A DNA stretch of 64,000 nt from G963923945 sp965199175 (GTDB taxonomy: Bacteria; Pseudomonadota; Alphaproteobacteria; G963923945), in the NCBI GenBank assembly GCA_965199175.1, contig OZ240684.1, positions 744,001 through 808,000 of the forward strand. Reading direction: 5' to 3'. Shown here in pieces: positions 62,473 through 64,000 of this stretch (positions are counted from its first letter, which is position 1; every line of letters starts with the position of its first letter). Under the pieces are notes generated by a model. It had not been told where the DNA came from. It did no database searches and saw only the letters and a list, made by a program, of their open reading frames with translations. The translations under genes were made by a program, and so were the position numbers.

Positions 62473-62508
62473 CATTTGTTAAGAAAACAACATTCGTTAA
62501 GAAAACAA
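62473..62508. repeat. 18-bp tandem duplication in the porin leader
   Basis: CATTTGTTAAGAAAACAA (62473-62490) followed by CATTCGTTAAGAAAACAA (62491-62508), one mismatch. It lies between the candidate Zur box and the porin start. Confidence 0.92.
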
Positions 62509-62566
62509 AACGTATCAACACTACAATCTCAGCAATACAATCACTGACTAAGCAGGAGTTCCGGTA

Positions 62567-63976
62567 ATGCAGAAATGGTTTTGCCAAATGGGCAGATGCG
62601 TCATTGCATCATGCTTTTTATTCTTCTCCCTTCCCGCCCAGGCTGAGGATAGCGATGATCTCAGGCAAAAACTGGAAGCTCTGGAACGAGAAATTCAGGC
62701 CCTGAAACGCCGGATTCAAGATACCGATGCCAAAGCCGAGACAGTCGTTGAGGCTCTGGAAAATAGCCAGAGCAAAGGACACGGTCATGGTGGAGGACAT
62801 GGTGGTCATGGCGGAGGACATGGTGGTCATGGCGGAGGACATGGCAGTCATGGCGGAGGACATGGCAGTCATGGCGGAGGACATGGTGATCACGGTGGAG
62901 GAGATGGTGGTCACGGTGGAGGACATGGCGGTCATGGCGGAGGACATGGTGGTCATGGCGGTGAATATGAATCATCACGCACGAATATCGGCGGTTTTGG
63001 CGAACTCCATTATAATTCCTCAAAAGACGAAGTTGATTTTCACCGCTTTGTTCTGTTCTTCGGACATCATTTCAATGATTGGATCAGCCTGAGCAGCGAA
63101 TTGTCATTAGAGCATGCTGTGGTTGGGGATGACTCACATGGTGAACTTGAGTTAGAGCAAGCCTATGTCAATTTTGCCCTGACCGATTCATGGGATCTCA
63201 AAACCGGGGTGATGCGGGTCCCGGTTGGCTTGCTGAATGAAATTCATGAACCCGGCACTTTTTATGGGGTCGACCGTAATCGCGTCGAAACCGCCATTAT
63301 CCCGACAGGCTGGTGGGAAGCAGCGGTCATGACCAGCCATAATTTCCGTAATGGTCTGGGAATTGATGCCATGCTTTCTTCGGGTCTTTCCGTGGCAAAC
63401 ACTGAGACAGAAAATAATGCTATTACAAACAGGCAGACTGCTTTCACCATTCGCAACGGACGCCAGAAGGTCTCCGAAGCACCGGCCAAAGATGGGGCTT
63501 TTACGGCCCGCTTACGCTGGAGCGGAGTCCCGGGCATTTATCTCAGTGCTGTGGCGCAATATCAGAGTGATCTATTACAAAACACCAGAGGTGCCAGTGC
63601 CCCAGCCTGGCTCACCAATGTCAATGCAGATCTGTATAAAGGGCCGTTCGCGCTCCGGGCTTTGTGGGCACGCTGGGATATCTCAGATGCCAATGCCAAA
63701 GCCATAGGCAGAAACGAGCAATGGGGATTTTATGTCGAGCCTTCGTATCGCCATGCTCTGGACGGAAGATGGGGTGATGTCGGCGTTTTCTATCGTTATA
63801 CTCTTCTCGATCAAACAGCCGGAGATAAAAATGGCTCGCAAGAAATCCATCAGCAAACCGGCCTGAATTATTGGCCGATTCGAAACGTGGTCTTCAAAGC
63901 CGACTATGATACGCGAACCCACAGCCAGAGTGGTGAAGAAGATATTTTCAGCCTGGGTATGGGGTATCAATTTTAG
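62567..63976 (+). CDS. Outer-membrane porin with coiled coil and Gly-His heptad repeats
   Basis: A 469-residue precursor: signal peptide (cleavage near PAQAEDS), coiled coil (LRQKLEALEREIQALKRRI, about residues 28-60), then eight exact or near-exact heptads GGGHGGH (about residues 75-130) that could bind many zinc, nickel or copper ions, then a beta-barrel of the phosphate-selective porin O/P type (IGGFGELHYNSS, VPVGLLNEIHEPGTFYGV, TGWWEAAV, ending in the typical LGMGYQF with terminal Phe). ATG 62567 has GGAG eight bases upstream. A candidate Zur box lies upstream. The best guess is an outer-membrane route for zinc or another metal, inferred from the repeats and operator. Confidence 0.9.
   Translation: MQKWFCQMGRCVIASCFLFFSLPAQAEDSDDLRQKLEALEREIQALKRRIQDTDAKAETVVEALENSQSKGHGHGGGHGGHGGGHGGHGGGHGSHGGGHGSHGGGHGDHGGGDGGHGGGHGGHGGGHGGHGGEYESSRTNIGGFGELHYNSSKDEVDFHRFVLFFGHHFNDWISLSSELSLEHAVVGDDSHGELELEQAYVNFALTDSWDLKTGVMRVPVGLLNEIHEPGTFYGVDRNRVETAIIPTGWWEAAVMTSHNFRNGLGIDAMLSSGLSVANTETENNAITNRQTAFTIRNGRQKVSEAPAKDGAFTARLRWSGVPGIYLSAVAQYQSDLLQNTRGASAPAWLTNVNADLYKGPFALRALWARWDISDANAKAIGRNEQWGFYVEPSYRHALDGRWGDVGVFYRYTLLDQTAGDKNGSQEIHQQTGLNYWPIRNVVFKADYDTRTHSQSGEEDIFSLGMGYQF
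62789..62956 (+). repeat. 21-bp tandem repeat, eight units, in frame in the porin gene
   Basis: Eight 21-base units of the form GGTGGAGGACATGGTGGTCAT encode GGGHGGH heptads. Variation between units is by one or two bases, changing single residues to Ser or Asp. The unit is a multiple of three, so copy-number change keeps the frame and would tune the histidine number. Confidence 0.95.
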
Positions 63977-64000
63977 TCAGAGAAAAAGATACTGACCAAG

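Larger units (their letters stand above)
62050..62566. other. Regulatory intergenic region before the His-rich porin
   Basis: A 517-base gap between divergent genes. It holds three tandem units (62096-62134), a candidate Zur box (62404-62416), an 18-bp tandem duplication (62473-62508) and the porin ribosome-binding site (AGGAG at 62550-62554). No gene is visible. Confidence 0.65.

Noticed and set aside
62789..62956. CRISPR-like regular repeats
   Set aside because: The units are contiguous with no spacers, in frame, and encode GGGHGGH heptads of a secreted porin.

Overview
The window looks like a chromosome segment of a free-living alphaproteobacterium with roughly even base composition. The evidence is gene order: mltB-rlpA-dacC-tmk-holB-metG-tatD, gyrA-coaD-cyclophilin, dusB-ntrB-ntrC, ntrY-ntrX-trkA-hfq-hflX, and mfd-sdhE next to recG. 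This is most like Rhodospirillales-type genomes, but the order is an inference. NtrX lacks the GAFTGA loop, as is usual in alphaproteobacteria. GTG and TTG starts are fairly common (mfd, trkA, the egtE-like gene, the FAD oxidoreductase).

Layout. 1-2.8 kb: the 5' part of uvrA, divergent from ssb, then a fragment of a polysaccharide-export permease. 2.8-6.5 kb: an ergothioneine operon (egtB, egtD, egtE-like). 6.6-15.0 kb: a long cell-wall, replication and tRNA-charging operon. 15.0-18.2 kb: a decayed accessory islet with an HTH remnant, a HigB/HigA-like toxin-antitoxin pair, a truncated regulator and a broken inverse autotransporter. 18.5-21.5 kb: mazG, a 3-hydroxyisobutyrate dehydrogenase-like gene and chrA. 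21.6-29.8 kb: hflX, hfq, a D-amino acid aminotransferase, trkA, ntrX and ntrY on the minus strand. 30.0-31.8 kb: msrP-msrQ. 31.8-39.7 kb: a Sel1 protein, tRNA-Ser, mfd, sdhE and recG. 39.8-46.4 kb: a seven-gene lipid-modification operon (FAD oxidoreductase, DUF1365, cyclopropane synthase, chalcone-isomerase-like, GPH transporter, DUF3833 lipoprotein, SDR) that resembles the RpoE/ChrR-controlled furan fatty acid locus of Rhodobacter. 46.6-50.4 kb: DUF502, a membrane protein, then a nuclease-LTD gene bracketed by transposon-end-like repeats and tRNA-Lys. 50.6-55.8 kb: cyclophilin, coaD, a small divergent cassette (34-aa and 70-aa minus-strand proteins facing a membrane-tailed XRE regulator) and gyrA. 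56.2-60.1 kb: ntrC, ntrB, dusB. 60.4-64 kb: a YHS protein, a HemX/YpjD-like membrane protein, and a porin with eight Gly-His heptads behind a candidate Zur box.

Most striking observations. (1) Non-coding DNA is filled with locus-specific tandem microduplications of 11-19 bp. I list more than a dozen with different sequences, some perfect, and one in frame at the start of ntrC. (2) The His-rich porin carries a Zur-like operator. (3) The 34-aa Gly/Pro/Asn-rich smORF cassette has a perfect inverted-repeat operator. (4) Runs of eight G or C occur inside rlpA, metG, msrQ and the autotransporter gene. I recognise no wholly new multi-gene system with certainty. The smORF/XRE cassette and the porin are the best candidates for undescribed biology.
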